The translations under genes and the position numbers were made by a program. From contig JADLEJ010000031.1 in NCBI GenBank assembly GCA_020846195.1, positions 1 to 64,000 on the forward strand: 64,000 bases of DNA. Direction: 5' to 3'. The notes under the pieces were generated by a model that was not told where the DNA came from, made no database searches, and was given only the letters and a program-made list of their open reading frames with translations. The stretch's first letter is position 1, and each line of letters opens with the position of its first letter. Source of the DNA: Nitrospira sp. (lineage in GTDB: Bacteria; Nitrospirota; Nitrospiria; Nitrospirales; Nitrospiraceae). Shown piece after piece: positions 9,132 through 20,056 of the stretch.

Positions 9132-9740
9132 ATGACTGAATCAACTCAGCACGCCGATCAATCAGATGGCCTTGCCGATCAACGCGCAGGCTCAGGCATT
9201 GTGGTATTAACAGCCGCTATGCAACTACTCCATATGAATCGCCAAGCAACAGAGCTGGCTAAAAAAATCAACGCCGCGGAACAAGCCGGATCAGCAGCCC
9301 GATCAGCCCATGGCGTTTTGCCAACGGCCCTTACGGAACTCTGCGGGGAAATTATTAAAGCTCTCCACGTTCGCACCGAAGCAAAAGACTGGGAGCAATT
9401 TGAGCTCAAGCGGGTAAGTGGGGACCCCAGCCAGCCCATTTTGCTTCGAGGGTTTGGACTGCCGGATCGTAACGGCGTGGAGCATGCTCGTCTGGTGGTC
9501 ACCTTGGAAGAGCTCGGAAGAAGACAAAACCTCAATACCGATCATGCCCGCGAAAAATTCCAGCTCACGAATCGCGAACAAGCCGTGGTGGAAAACTTGG
9601 CCAAAGGGTGGACCAACAAAGAAATTGCAAATGCGCTCCTCATTACAGAGCAAACGGTTAAAGAACACATCAAACACATTATGAGAAAGACGACAGCGAC
9701 AACCCGCACAGGCATTCTCGTCCAAATCTTCAATTCCTAA
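9132..9740 (+). CDS. LuxR-family transcriptional regulator with PAS-like N-terminus
   Basis: A 202-residue DNA-binding protein. The C-terminal 60 residues are a GerE/LuxR helix-turn-helix: LTNREQAVVENLAKG, then NKEIANALLITEQTVKEH and IKHIMRKT. The N-terminal part (VVLTAAMQLLHMNRQATELA) resembles a minimal PAS fold. There is no phosphoacceptor receiver domain, so this is not a typical two-component response regulator. It is transcribed away from the PilZ and EPS genes and might control them, but no target can be read from sequence beyond the inverted repeat in its own promoter region. Confidence 0.85.
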   Translation: MTESTQHADQSDGLADQRAGSGIVVLTAAMQLLHMNRQATELAKKINAAEQAGSAARSAHGVLPTALTELCGEIIKALHVRTEAKDWEQFELKRVSGDPSQPILLRGFGLPDRNGVEHARLVVTLEELGRRQNLNTDHAREKFQLTNREQAVVENLAKGWTNKEIANALLITEQTVKEHIKHIMRKTTATTRTGILVQIFNS

Positions 9741-9924
9741 GCTGCTAAACCCTCCCTGTTGCAAAGACACCACACTGAGCGATCTTCACAACATCTGAGT
9801 CACGCTGAATTTATCTTAGATCAATAAATTCATTTACTTATGGATTCGAAGATCTAGGTCTATTGATTGCAAAACATCTCCAGTGACTGACGTTATGTGA
9901 ATTGTTCACCTGGAGAACATAGAT

Positions 9925-10428
9925 TTGAAACAGCCATTTTCCAATCTATCCATCAGTAGCCTACTATGCATGGCCCTCGTTATTTCAGGGTGCCAGACCG
10001 GTACATCTCTTAAGACAGCGGGCCTCGACAACCCTGGATTCATGACCATTTTGGAAACATATACGCACTGCACGTCTACTTCAGACATTGGCGAGACTCA
10101 GCAAGATATGGGAACGCTGAGCATGGCCACTCAGGCCAATGAGAGCCATGATGGCTTTGTGCTTCCAATGCCACAGCAAATTGAGCGGTTCGTCTCGACA
10201 CCAGCCAACCGCCTTGCTGTGGATATCCACGCAATGGCGGCCTCTTGCTCACTCCATGCAGGACAAGTCGCATTCAGCTCTGGAAGAATTGATTTAGCCC
10301 GAGCGGCTCTAACGAAGATCGTCACACTTCACAAAGAAAACCAGGAACCAACCTACTACCTCGCACAAGCCCACAAGCTGCTCGCTGAAATGGACAACGG
10401 GGTTCAGATCTCGCTTCGGACGCCTTAA
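9925..10428 (+). CDS. Hypothetical lipoprotein
   Basis: A 167-residue protein starting at TTG, supported by a GGAG element 10 bases upstream. The signal peptide ends in a lipobox (LVISGC), so cysteine 23 should be lipidated. The C-terminal third (GRIDLARAALTKIVTLH, then YYLAQAHKLLAEM) resembles a single tetratricopeptide-like helix pair. The middle is polar and not recognised. It converges on glgA with only 4 bases between the stop codons. A short inverted repeat, GTGAA-TTG-TTCAC (9897-9909), lies just before the ribosome site. No function can be assigned. Confidence 0.65.
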   Translation: MKQPFSNLSISSLLCMALVISGCQTGTSLKTAGLDNPGFMTILETYTHCTSTSDIGETQQDMGTLSMATQANESHDGFVLPMPQQIERFVSTPANRLAVDIHAMAASCSLHAGQVAFSSGRIDLARAALTKIVTLHKENQEPTYYLAQAHKLLAEMDNGVQISLRTP

Positions 10429-10432
10429 ATTA

Positions 10433-11938
10433 TTACCTCGCGTGTAATCTCTTATACTCTTCAACATACAGCGTAGCTGAATGCTTCCACGAGTAATCTA
10501 CCTCCATGCCAGCTTGCTGAATTGACGTCCATATCTCCCCATCTCTATACATCTTCAAAGCCAGCAGTATTGTGGCCAACAGAGAATCCGCTGAAGCCTC
10601 AGAAAACTGAAACCCCGTCGCGCGTCCCTCCAGCGCTGTCGAGGGCCGATATGGAATCACTGTATCTGCCAGTCCCCCGGTCTTTCGCACAATAGGAATT
10701 GTGCCGTACCGCAGGCTATAGAGTTGAGTCAGTCCGCAGGGTTCGTATCGCGATGGCATGACCAGCATATCCGCCCCCGCCTCGATTCGATGGGCTCTCC
10801 CCTCATCGAATTTCAGCGCCACACCGATTTGCTGCGGGTATCGCTCCCTCAACGAATGAAACCGATCTTCAAGGATCCGATCTCCTGTACCCAAAATCGC
10901 AACCTGAACCCCCTCCGCCATCAACTCCGGAATAATCTCCGCCAGCAAATCAAACCCCTTCTGTGGCGTCAACCGCCCGATAACTCCAATGAGTGGAACA
11001 TCACAATTCGGCAAGCCCAGTTCGAGCTGAAGCGCCCTCTTACAAACTGCTTTACCGGACAGGTCCGTCCGTGAATAGTTCGCCGCGAGATAACTGTCCG
11101 TCTTGGGGTTCCAGGAGACCACGTCTATGCCATTGATAATCCCGATCACGCCATCTCGGCGACTTGCCAGCACGCCCTCCAAACCAAATCCGCCATCAGG
11201 GCTCATAATTTCTTTTGCATAAGTCGGACTCACCGTCGACACCTTATCTGCAAAGAGAATTCCTCCCTTAAGCAGGTTCACCGACCCATAGAACTCCAGT
11301 CCGGCGGGAGTAAAAAGATCTGCAGGCAGGCCGGCCTCAAAGAACTGAGAGCCGGGAAAGATACCCTGATAGCCTACATTGTGCAGCGTTAACAGCGTCC
11401 TGATATCGCCGATGGTCGCCCGATCATACTCGGCGGTTTTGAGATACACTGCCGCAAGAGCTGTCTGCCAATCGTGCAAGTGCAAAATCGAGATCGGCTC
11501 GCGGCGGCGACTACCAAGAAATGCGAGCACTTCAATAATCGCACGGCTAAAAAAAGCAAATCGAGCAAGGTTGTCGCTGAAATCCCCGTCAGGGCCTTGG
11601 TACAGCCCAGCCCGGTCAAAATAGGGATCATATCGAACGGCCACCACATGAACCGATCGTCCAGCCTTCCCTACGGAAATCACGTCTTCCTCAAGCGTCG
11701 CATCGACAAACCCCGCGGCAGTCCTGACGCGAATCGTCCCAATCTCCCGTAGAGACCGTCCCTCCGTCTGAAACCCGCGATAGCGCGGCACAATCAAGGT
11801 CACCCTATGGCCCAACTTGGCAAGTTCTACTGGAAGCGCGCCCGCGACATCGGCCAATCCGCCAGTCTTGACGTAGGGGACCGCTTCCGAAGCGGCCATC
11901 ACAATGTTCAATGCATCAATGTCGTGAGACTTCGCCAT
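10433..11938 (-). CDS. glgA: Glycogen synthase (ADP-glucose type)
   Basis: A 501-residue GT5 glycosyltransferase that extends alpha-1,4-glucan from ADP-glucose in the cytoplasm. The N-terminal donor-loop motif KTGGLADVAGALP is at residues 20-32. The C-terminal GT-B half has GVIGRLTPQKGFDLL and the acceptor/donor signature PSRYEPCGLTQLYSLRYGT, followed by VRKTGGLADTV. Length is normal for the family (about 480-500). It is the last gene of the long minus-strand block. No glgB or glgC is nearby. Confidence 0.95.
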   Translation of the reverse strand: MAKSHDIDALNIVMAASEAVPYVKTGGLADVAGALPVELAKLGHRVTLIVPRYRGFQTEGRSLREIGTIRVRTAAGFVDATLEEDVISVGKAGRSVHVVAVRYDPYFDRAGLYQGPDGDFSDNLARFAFFSRAIIEVLAFLGSRRREPISILHLHDWQTALAAVYLKTAEYDRATIGDIRTLLTLHNVGYQGIFPGSQFFEAGLPADLFTPAGLEFYGSVNLLKGGILFADKVSTVSPTYAKEIMSPDGGFGLEGVLASRRDGVIGIINGIDVVSWNPKTDSYLAANYSRTDLSGKAVCKRALQLELGLPNCDVPLIGVIGRLTPQKGFDLLAEIIPELMAEGVQVAILGTGDRILEDRFHSLRERYPQQIGVALKFDEGRAHRIEAGADMLVMPSRYEPCGLTQLYSLRYGTIPIVRKTGGLADTVIPYRPSTALEGRATGFQFSEASADSLLATILLALKMYRDGEIWTSIQQAGMEVDYSWKHSATLYVEEYKRLHAR

Positions 11939-11959
11939 GATATATAGAATCCGCTCATC

Positions 11960-12445
11960 CTAGCGGAGCGGCGCCCCTTCCAGACTCGTCTTAAACCGGT
12001 CATCGAACTGCCACGTCTTCCCAAGCGCATGAACTTTATCTGGCTTCAACTCTTCTCGATACACAAGCCGATCATCTAAAAACACTAACATCCAGCCTTG
12101 CTCAGGATAGCCAAGAAACACCCCTTCCCCAGCCTCGAAACTTGCCTCCCAGCCCTCCGGCGCTTCACCGATAGGCACCCGTGAGCGGGGAATCATCGAC
12201 TTATCCGGCATCACAAAGAACTGCGTAAACTCACTATGGTGATAGACCGGCTTGCCCCAGACATTCACAAATGCTTTGGGAGAAATCTGATGAACCGTGA
12301 GCTGCTTCTTTTGCACCAGGCGCTCCTGCTCTCCCAATGGCGGCATGCTCTGGCATCCCACCATCACAAGTACACACACCAGACTGCTAGCCGCATACAA
12401 CATGCGCCCCCAAACTCCCCATTCCCTGCGTCTGCAACGCTCCAT
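11960..12445 (-). CDS. Hypothetical lipoprotein
   Basis: A 161-residue protein with an N-terminal hydrophobic segment ending in a lipobox (VLVMVGC), so it is probably anchored to a membrane on the periplasmic side. An internal ATG at 12403 gives a more ordinary signal peptide and may be the true start. The mature part contains VNVWGKPVYHH, GYPEQGWMLVFLDDRLVYREEL and a charged C-terminus. The FLDDRLVYR pattern is reminiscent of small outer-membrane lipoprotein folds such as BamE/SmpA, but I cannot establish this. It lies between DUF971 and glgA on the same strand, 21 bases before glgA. Confidence 0.6.
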   Translation of the reverse strand: MERCRRREWGVWGRMLYAASSLVCVLVMVGCQSMPPLGEQERLVQKKQLTVHQISPKAFVNVWGKPVYHHSEFTQFFVMPDKSMIPRSRVPIGEAPEGWEASFEAGEGVFLGYPEQGWMLVFLDDRLVYREELKPDKVHALGKTWQFDDRFKTSLEGAPLR

Positions 12446-12468
12446 AAATGCCGGCCCCTTTCTCTCGA

Positions 12469-12837
12469 TTATAAAAGCCGCCGACTTTTCTGTTCAGCCG
12501 GCTTCACCGGCACACAGATATCGCACTGGCACAACTGCCGCAGCAGCCCGTAGGAATAGATGCCGCTGTCATGCCCATCGCTCCAAGAAAATTGAAGCGC
12601 ATACCGCCCGACCGGCTGAATGTCCTGCGCCATAATAAACATCGGCACATCGTCAGACTTCAACCGGCGCACCCCCGTCCACTCATCGACGCAGGCGGCG
12701 CAAGGGCAATGCAATCTGAGCACACGAACAGGATAGACCCCCTTGTGGCCATCGCTCCACTCGATGCCCAACACGCCCTTCTCCAACCATTGCATATCGA
12801 TGGGAACCAATGCCGCGGCCATAGTCGCTCCCTTCAT
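12469..12837 (-). CDS. DUF971 family protein
   Basis: A 122-residue protein matching the DUF971 / gamma-butyrobetaine-hydroxylase N-terminal-like fold. It has IEWSDGHKGVYPVRVLR, the cysteine motif LHCPCAACVDEWTG, and a second SWSDGHDSGIYSYGLLRQLC block. Free-standing copies of this domain are common in bacteria, often near iron-sulfur or quinone genes. The cysteine pairs suggest metal binding. It follows recO by 11 bases and is probably co-transcribed with it. The molecular role is not known. Confidence 0.82.
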   Translation of the reverse strand: MKGATMAAALVPIDMQWLEKGVLGIEWSDGHKGVYPVRVLRLHCPCAACVDEWTGVRRLKSDDVPMFIMAQDIQPVGRYALQFSWSDGHDSGIYSYGLLRQLCQCDICVPVKPAEQKSRRLL

Positions 12838-12848
12838 GCTCCATTGAC

Positions 12849-13607
12849 TCAGACCGAAGACATCGACGCCAAGAAATCGACCGGCGGCAACCGGCGGCCA
12901 GCCACCACCGTCACATAGCCTTCGATCGCCTGCTCGACTTCAGTCCGCACCTGGCCAGTCGCCGACAGCCGTACGACCAGTTCAGGATTCAACCGAATGG
13001 CCTGCTGCAAAAACGACAAGCTCCCGCGAGACATCGCCACACACCGGCTCAACTGTCGTGCAGCACAGGGAAAACAGACGAACCCGCCCGCCTGCGGAGA
13101 AAACTGCGGATCGCCAATTATACCGACCTTCCCGCACGTCGCGCAGTGATCGGTCTGCGGGCGAAACCCCGTCAGCCCCAGCAGGCGAATCTGAAACAGC
13201 AACGCCATCAAAGCCGGATCTCGGCTCCCCTTCAATAACCTCAACCCCTGACCCAACGTCTCGAAGAGCCGGGCATCCGGATCCCCATCCGGCGTGACCG
13301 CCCCCACCACATTGACCATCCGCGCCGCACAAGCCATCAGCAACAATTCTTCCCGCAGCGGCTGAAAGGATTCGATCAGATCGACATGAGAAATGCGGTA
13401 GAGAGAATCGCCTGGCTTTTCGAACAAATCCAGATGGCAGCGGGTAAAGGGCTCGAGCGTGGCGCCGAAATGGCTCTTGAACCGCCGAGCCCCACGCGCC
13501 ACCCCACGGATTTTCCCGAGCTCCCTGGAGTAGAACGTGACAATTCGGTCCGCTTCGCCCCACCGGCGGCTTTTGAGGATAATCGCGGACGTTTTTACGA
13601 GAGGCAT
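12849..13607 (-). CDS. recO: DNA repair protein RecO
   Basis: A 252-residue protein. I place the start at MPLVKTSAIILKSRRWGE because the OB-fold begins there; the open frame continues upstream to 13886 but that part overlaps mgtE and looks non-coding. The N-terminal OB-fold (residues 1-80) is followed by the helical domain and a zinc motif (DHCATCGKVG and FVCFPCA, giving CxxC...CxxC). RecO loads RecA with RecR on SSB-coated single-stranded DNA. It lies 56 bases after mgtE on the same strand. The zinc ribbon is intact, unlike E. coli RecO, which lacks it. Confidence 0.92.
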   Translation of the reverse strand: MPLVKTSAIILKSRRWGEADRIVTFYSRELGKIRGVARGARRFKSHFGATLEPFTRCHLDLFEKPGDSLYRISHVDLIESFQPLREELLLMACAARMVNVVGAVTPDGDPDARLFETLGQGLRLLKGSRDPALMALLFQIRLLGLTGFRPQTDHCATCGKVGIIGDPQFSPQAGGFVCFPCAARQLSRCVAMSRGSLSFLQQAIRLNPELVVRLSATGQVRTEVEQAIEGYVTVVAGRRLPPVDFLASMSSV

Positions 13608-13663
13608 CGCGCCCAAGCCCTTTTCACACGCGCAAGACACCCGCTGCTTCGCAACGATACCGC

Positions 13664-15121
13664 TTACCGCAGACGGTCTAAAAACAGCGTGGCCAGCGAA
13701 AGATAGATCGTGATGCCGGTAATATCGTTGGCCGTTGTCACAAAGGGACCGGCGGCCACGGCAGGATCGACCCCCATCCGCTTCAACACAACCGGCATGA
13801 TCGTCGCCAGACTCGTCGAAACCAGGAATGCGATCACCAGCGATGCCCCGACCACCATGCCCAAAAAGGCTTGGTGCCAGGCCCATCCGACCAGCGTCAG
13901 CATCACACCGCAGGCCAGGCCCATCAAGAGCCCCACCTTGACCTCACGAAAAAACACCGTGCGCACGTCCGACAATTCGACCACCCCTGTGGCCAGGCCG
14001 CGAATGATCAGCGTCGACGACTGCAATCCCACATTGCCGCCCATCGCCGCAATGACTGGAATAAAACTGACGATCGCCGCCACCTCTTGCAGCGTCAGTC
14101 TGAAATACCAGAGAATCGCGCCGGACAAGAGACTGCCGACCAAATTCGTAAACAGCCAGGGCAACCGCAACTTGGCCGCGCCGAAACTGGACGACTTCGA
14201 GACCGAGTCCTCCTCGATCGCGCCGGCCATTTTCAACATGTCTTCCGTGGCCTCTTCGCGAATGACGTCCACCACGTCATCGACCGTGATGATCCCCGCA
14301 AGCTTCCCGCCTTTCTCCACCACGGGAATCGCCAGCAAGTTATAGCTCGCGACCTGGCGCGCCACTTCTTCCTGATCCATATCGACCGCGACGCTCATCA
14401 CATCGCGCGTCATAATGTTTTTCAGCGGCGTGCTCGGGGGAACCGTCAAGAGCTGGCGCAGCGAAAGCACGCCGACGAGATGCTCCTCCTTGTCCGTCAC
14501 ATAAATGTAAAACACCATTTCGGCATCGGTGGCCTGCTGCAACCGGCGAATGGCCTCTTGCGCCGTCGCATCTTCCGACAGCGAAAAGAACTCCGTGGTC
14601 ATGATGCCGCCGGCCGTATCCTTGGGATACTTGAGAATATCGGCGACTTCTGTCGAATCTTCCGTCTTCATCAGGGCGAGAATGTCTTTGCCCCGCTCCT
14701 CAGGAAGGAATCCGAGAATATAGGCGACATCGTCGGGCCCCAGGTCCTTCAAGAGCCAGGCAATGTCGGAGTGCAGCAGATCGGCCAGCACTTGCTGAAT
14801 GCTGTCGCCGTCCAGCTCGCTCAGGACCTGCCCGCGCTTCGCTTCGCCGCGAACCAGCTCGAAAACTTCACGCTTTTCTTTGGGAGAACTTAGGTGGGTG
14901 ATGACTCTGGCGGCATCGGCCGGATGCATTCGGCCAAGCATCTTCGACAAGTTCGTGATCGCCCCGCGCCGCAACAGGCGCTGCACGGACAGCAAAATAA
15001 TGTCAGACTTCGTCTGCCCGCGCTCCGACTGGTCCCGAAGCGCATCCCGCAACACATCTCGTTCGGACGCGCGCAGACGAACATCGGACGATTGCGGATC
15101 GGCTGGTTGTTCCGTAGGCAA
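13664..15121 (-). CDS. mgtE: Magnesium transporter MgtE
   Basis: A 485-residue protein with the full MgtE layout. There is a cytoplasmic N domain of superhelical repeats (MHPADAARVITHLSSPKE, LLKDLGPDDVAYILGF), a CBS pair at about residues 165-285 (ILKYPKDTAGGIMTTEF, NIMTRDVMSVAVDMDQ) and five membrane helices from about residue 315. The pore/selectivity region reads AAMGGNVGLQSSTLIIRG, and the C-terminal VTTANDITGITIYLSLA contains the conserved aspartate. It conducts Mg2+ across the inner membrane and is gated by Mg2+ in the cytoplasmic domains. No Mg riboswitch is seen upstream; only 12 bases separate it from era. Confidence 0.94.
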   Translation of the reverse strand: MPTEQPADPQSSDVRLRASERDVLRDALRDQSERGQTKSDIILLSVQRLLRRGAITNLSKMLGRMHPADAARVITHLSSPKEKREVFELVRGEAKRGQVLSELDGDSIQQVLADLLHSDIAWLLKDLGPDDVAYILGFLPEERGKDILALMKTEDSTEVADILKYPKDTAGGIMTTEFFSLSEDATAQEAIRRLQQATDAEMVFYIYVTDKEEHLVGVLSLRQLLTVPPSTPLKNIMTRDVMSVAVDMDQEEVARQVASYNLLAIPVVEKGGKLAGIITVDDVVDVIREEATEDMLKMAGAIEEDSVSKSSSFGAAKLRLPWLFTNLVGSLLSGAILWYFRLTLQEVAAIVSFIPVIAAMGGNVGLQSSTLIIRGLATGVVELSDVRTVFFREVKVGLLMGLACGVMLTLVGWAWHQAFLGMVVGASLVIAFLVSTSLATIMPVVLKRMGVDPAVAAGPFVTTANDITGITIYLSLATLFLDRLR

Positions 15122-15133
15122 TACGTTAAATCC

Positions 15134-16018
15134 TTAGTAGCCGAGCTCCACGAGCGTGCGCTCGTCTTCGCGCCAGTCTTCCCGGACTTTGACCCATACT
15201 TCCAAAAACACCTTCATGTCGAATACGCGCTCCATATCCTGGCGCGCCTGCGTGCTAATCAGCTTCAGGCGCTCGCCATGCTTGCCGATCACAATCCCTT
15301 TCTGAGTGTCTCGCTCGACCAGAACCGTCGCCCGGATCCGCGTAATCTTGCTTTCCTCGACAAACTCTTCGATCTCGACCGCAACGGAATACGGCACTTC
15401 CTGCTCCGTCGCGGCAAGAATCTTCTCGCGAATCAATTCAGCCGCCAGCGTGCGCATGGACTGGTCCGTGAGCATATCCTCGTTATAGATGCCTTCGCCC
15501 TCAGGCAAATGAGCGACCGTCACCTCCAGCAAACGATCGATGTTATCCCCGTCCTCCGCCGACACCGGCACCACCTCGGTCCAAGGAAACAGCCTTCCGT
15601 AAGCCTCCAGCACCGGCAGCAACTTGATCTTGTTGATTGCATCCACCTTCGTCACCACCAAAATGACCGGGCGAGGGTGTTTGGCCAGTGCCGTTTTCAC
15701 ATGAGTCACCGCGGCCAAATCGCCGGGCCCTGGCAGATGAAGCGACTCCATGAGCACATACAGCAGATCGGCATCATCCAACGCTTCCACCGTCGTCCGC
15801 ACCATCCGCCGGTTCAGCAAGTGATCCGGTTTATGCAGCCCCGGCGTATCCAAAAACGCAATCTGCGCGCCCGGCACATGCGCCACCCCAAGGATGCGTG
15901 TTCTGGTCGTCTGCGGCTTATTCGAGACAATCGCTATTTTTTCTCCGAGCAACCGATTCAACAATGTGGACTTCCCCACATTGGAGCGGCCAATGATCGC
16001 GACCGTTCCGAATTTCAT
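15134..16018 (-). CDS. era: GTPase Era, ribosome assembly factor
   Basis: A 294-residue GTPase followed by a KH domain. G1 is GRSNVGKST (10-18), G2 is in NKPQTTRTRI, G3 is FLDTPGLHKPD and G4 is VVTKVD. The C-terminal KH region contains GIVIGKHGERLKLI. Era binds the 3' end of 16S rRNA and helps 30S maturation. Length is normal. Its start overlaps the ftsB-like gene by 4 bases (ATGA). Confidence 0.96.
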   Translation of the reverse strand: MKFGTVAIIGRSNVGKSTLLNRLLGEKIAIVSNKPQTTRTRILGVAHVPGAQIAFLDTPGLHKPDHLLNRRMVRTTVEALDDADLLYVLMESLHLPGPGDLAAVTHVKTALAKHPRPVILVVTKVDAINKIKLLPVLEAYGRLFPWTEVVPVSAEDGDNIDRLLEVTVAHLPEGEGIYNEDMLTDQSMRTLAAELIREKILAATEQEVPYSVAVEIEEFVEESKITRIRATVLVERDTQKGIVIGKHGERLKLISTQARQDMERVFDMKVFLEVWVKVREDWREDERTLVELGY

Positions 16019-16374
16019 GGCGTCTCCTGGAACGATCGATCTTTTGCAGGGTCGGGAGACAGCTGATACACCGTCTCTCCCTTGCGCACATACCCCAATC
16101 GCTCGCGCGCGAGTTGTTCGATCTTGGCTGGATCGTGCTGCAACCGGGTTATTTCTCCGCGCAACCCACCGTTATCTCGTCGCAACGCCAGCAGATCCCG
16201 ATCCAATTGAGCCACCTGCTCGCGCATCGCCAGATACCGCGGCAACCCCATGTTGCCAAAGCAAAAGGCAAACAGCAGCCATAGGCAAGCCCCGACACCG
16301 GCCACCTGGCCCACCGTGCCCATGCGGCGCTGCCAATCCAGCCACACCCGCCCGCGATTTTGTTTAATGATCAT
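16015..16374 (-). CDS. FtsB/DivIC-type septum formation initiator
   Basis: A 119-residue small membrane protein. It has a short basic cytoplasmic tail, one membrane helix (VAGVGACLWLLFAFCFG), then a periplasmic coiled coil (MREQVAQLDRDLLALRRDN) and the conserved PAKIEQLARERLGYVRKGE block that defines the FtsB/DivIC family. These proteins join FtsL and FtsQ in the divisome and link it to septal peptidoglycan synthesis. It sits directly downstream of eno, an arrangement also seen in E. coli and many other bacteria, which strengthens the call. Confidence 0.9.
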   Translation of the reverse strand: MIIKQNRGRVWLDWQRRMGTVGQVAGVGACLWLLFAFCFGNMGLPRYLAMREQVAQLDRDLLALRRDNGGLRGEITRLQHDPAKIEQLARERLGYVRKGETVYQLSPDPAKDRSFQETP

Positions 16375-16390
16375 CCTGCGTCAACTGCCG

Positions 16391-18071
<1,681 letters not shown>

Positions 18072-18275
18072 GCTCAGTTCCCCCCAAGCAAAATCAGCTC
18101 ATCAAAACCCTTATGCCTCTAGCTCAATACTGATCGAACACTACCTGGTCAGTGGCATCCCATCTGCACCCTAAAGAATGACCCATTGGGGCTACAAATA
18201 TGTGGCGGCATCAAGCACCGCCTACTTCGATAGTAAGCTGAGCTTTCTTGCGCTGTACAGAAAGTATCTTCTGTC

Positions 18276-19703
18276 TCATCCTAGCTTTTTCTTCAACAAC
18301 TCATTCACCTTGCCGGGATTGGCTTTCCCGCCGCTGGCCTTCATCACCTGCCCGACCAGGAAGCCCAGCACTTGCTGCTTCCCTTCCTTGAGCTGCGCGA
18401 CCTGCGCCGGATTTTCCGCCAGCATGGCGTCGATGATCTTGTCGAGCGCGCCTTCGTCGGAGACCTGCGTCAATCCTTTTTCCTGGACGATCTGCTCCGG
18501 TGTTTTCCCACTGCGATAGAGCTCGGGAAAAATCTCGCGGGCCACCTTTAAGCTGACCGTCTCTTTTTCCACCAACAGCAGCAAATCGACCAACCGCTCA
18601 GGCGGCACCGGCGAAACCGCAATATCGGTTCCCGAGAGGTTCAATTCCCGCGTCAGCTCGCCCATCACCCAGTTACTAATCGTCTTGGGCTGATTGAAGA
18701 GTTTCACGCAGGCTTCAAAATAATCCGCGATGCCTTTAGACACCGTCAGCACACCCGCATCGTATTCGGGCAGCCCATACTCGCGCACGAACCGGCCAAC
18801 TCGCGCGGCCGGCAACTCCGGCACGCTGCCACGGAATCCTTCAATCCATTCCTTCTCAAGCTTCAACGGCACCAGGTCTGGATCGGGGAAATACCGGTAG
18901 TCGTGCGCCTCTTCTTTCGAGCGCATTACCGCCGTCTCTCCCCGTTCAAGATTCCAGAGGCGCGTTTCCTGAAAAATCTTTCCGCCTTCGCTCAGCACTT
19001 TCGTCTGCCGCTTGATCTCGTATTCCACGGCATCCTTCACGAACTTGAACGAATTAATATTCTTCAGCTCAACCTTCGTGCCGAACTCTTTCTGGCCCAG
19101 CGGACGAAGCGACAAATTCGGTTCGCACCGAAAGCTGCCTTCATCCATGTTGCCGTCGCAGACATCGAGATACATCAGAATGTCCCGCAAGCCTTTCAAG
19201 TAGGCGACGACTTCGTCGGCCGACCGCATGTCCGGCTCCGTCACAATTTCCAACAATGGCGTCCCAGCGCGATTCAAATCCACCCGGCTGCCACTGGTGC
19301 CGGTCTCATGCACGTTCTTTCCGGCATCCTCTTCCAGGTGAGCCCGCCGGATCTTGACGCGCTTCTTGCCGTCGCCGACCGCGACTTCGATCCAGCCATG
19401 CTCGCAAATCGGCGACTCGTACTGGGAAATCTGGTAACCCTTGGGAAGATCGGGATAGAAATAGTTCTTCCGGTCGAATTGATTATTCGCGCCGATCGTG
19501 CAGTTCAATGCCAGGCCTGCGCGCACAGCCATTTCAACAGCGGCTCGATTGATGACTGGCAAGGTGCCGGGCAGTCCCAGACAGACCGGACAGGTCTGGC
19601 TGTTCGGCGAACGGCCGAACGCCGCGCTGCACCCGCAGAACATCTTGGTCTTCGTGCGCAACTGCGCATGCACCTCGACCCCGATCACCACTTCATAAAT
19701 CAT
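18276..19703 (-). CDS. gatB: Aspartyl/glutamyl-tRNA amidotransferase subunit B
   Basis: A 475-residue subunit of the GatCAB complex that converts Glu-tRNA(Gln) and/or Asp-tRNA(Asn) to the amide form. The N-terminus [20 protein letters not shown] and [21 protein letters not shown] are GatB signatures. The kinase-like catalytic core has [18 protein letters not shown], and the C-terminal YqeY-like tail ends in a lysine-rich helix. The metal-binding cysteines are in [10 protein letters not shown] and [12 protein letters not shown]. It starts 2 bases after the YtxH gene, so it closes the gatC-panD-gatA-DUF948-ytxH-gatB run. Confidence 0.97.
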   Translation of the reverse strand: MIYEVVIGVEVHAQLRTKTKMFCGCSAAFGRSPNSQTCPVCLGLPGTLPVINRAAVEMAVRAGLALNCTIGANNQFDRKNYFYPDLPKGYQISQYESPICEHGWIEVAVGDGKKRVKIRRAHLEEDAGKNVHETGTSGSRVDLNRAGTPLLEIVTEPDMRSADEVVAYLKGLRDILMYLDVCDGNMDEGSFRCEPNLSLRPLGQKEFGTKVELKNINSFKFVKDAVEYEIKRQTKVLSEGGKIFQETRLWNLERGETAVMRSKEEAHDYRYFPDPDLVPLKLEKEWIEGFRGSVPELPAARVGRFVREYGLPEYDAGVLTVSKGIADYFEACVKLFNQPKTISNWVMGELTRELNLSGTDIAVSPVPPERLVDLLLLVEKETVSLKVAREIFPELYRSGKTPEQIVQEKGLTQVSDEGALDKIIDAMLAENPAQVAQLKEGKQQVLGFLVGQVMKASGGKANPGKVNELLKKKLG

Positions 19704-19705
19704 TC

Positions 19706-20056
19706 TCAGGCCTGTTCCTCTCCACGGATACGGTCGCGCTCGCGCTTCATCGCCTCCCGGCCGGCCTCGAAGGCCTCCCGCAGCACCGACTTCTTGGCGT
19801 CGACAAATTCCTTGCCCTGCTCAACCGCTTCTTCGAGCGACTCCCCGGCCCGGCCGGCAAAATCACGAAAATTCTCCTCAGCGCGACCGGCAAGATCCCG
19901 CAAATTATCCTCGGCACGGCGCGCATAGCCCCGAAGCTGCTCGCGCGATTCACGTCCCGATTGCGGCGCCAGCAACAGCGCTGCGACCGCGCCGATTGCG
20001 GCGCCACTCAGAAAAGCGACCAATACGTTTGCTGAAGATCCTCGTTCATCCGCCAT
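19706..20056 (-). CDS. YtxH-domain protein
   Basis: A 116-residue protein starting [13 protein letters not shown], with a single membrane helix rich in Ala/Gly ([21 protein letters not shown]) followed immediately by the YtxH-type GRESREQLR motif. The rest is a long amphipathic charged helix with two imperfect repeats ([19 protein letters not shown] then [15 protein letters not shown]). Such proteins are membrane-anchored helical proteins often linked to envelope stress; their exact role is unknown. It overlaps the DUF948 gene by 11 bases. The DUF948/YtxH pairing is commonly seen and suggests a shared function. Confidence 0.82.
   Translation of the reverse strand: MADERGSSANVLVAFLSGAAIGAVAALLLAPQSGRESREQLRGYARRAEDNLRDLAGRAEENFRDFAGRAGESLEEAVEQGKEFVDAKKSVLREAFEAGREAMKRERDRIRGEEQA

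Noticed and set aside
9897..9909. GTGAA-TTG-TTCAC as a CRP/FNR-type site before the lipoprotein gene
   Set aside because: The spacing is one base short of CRP and lacks the FNR core. It overlaps the ribosome site region, so chance or a small mRNA hairpin is as likely.
13608..13886. Longer RecO start adding 93 residues
   Set aside because: The added part overlaps mgtE, lacks RecO similarity and is low-complexity shadow sequence. RecO naturally begins at the OB-fold.
14894..16066. A 390-codon plus-strand open frame opposite era and mgtE
   Set aside because: It is Arg/His/Gln-rich antisense with no motif, spanning two genuine genes.
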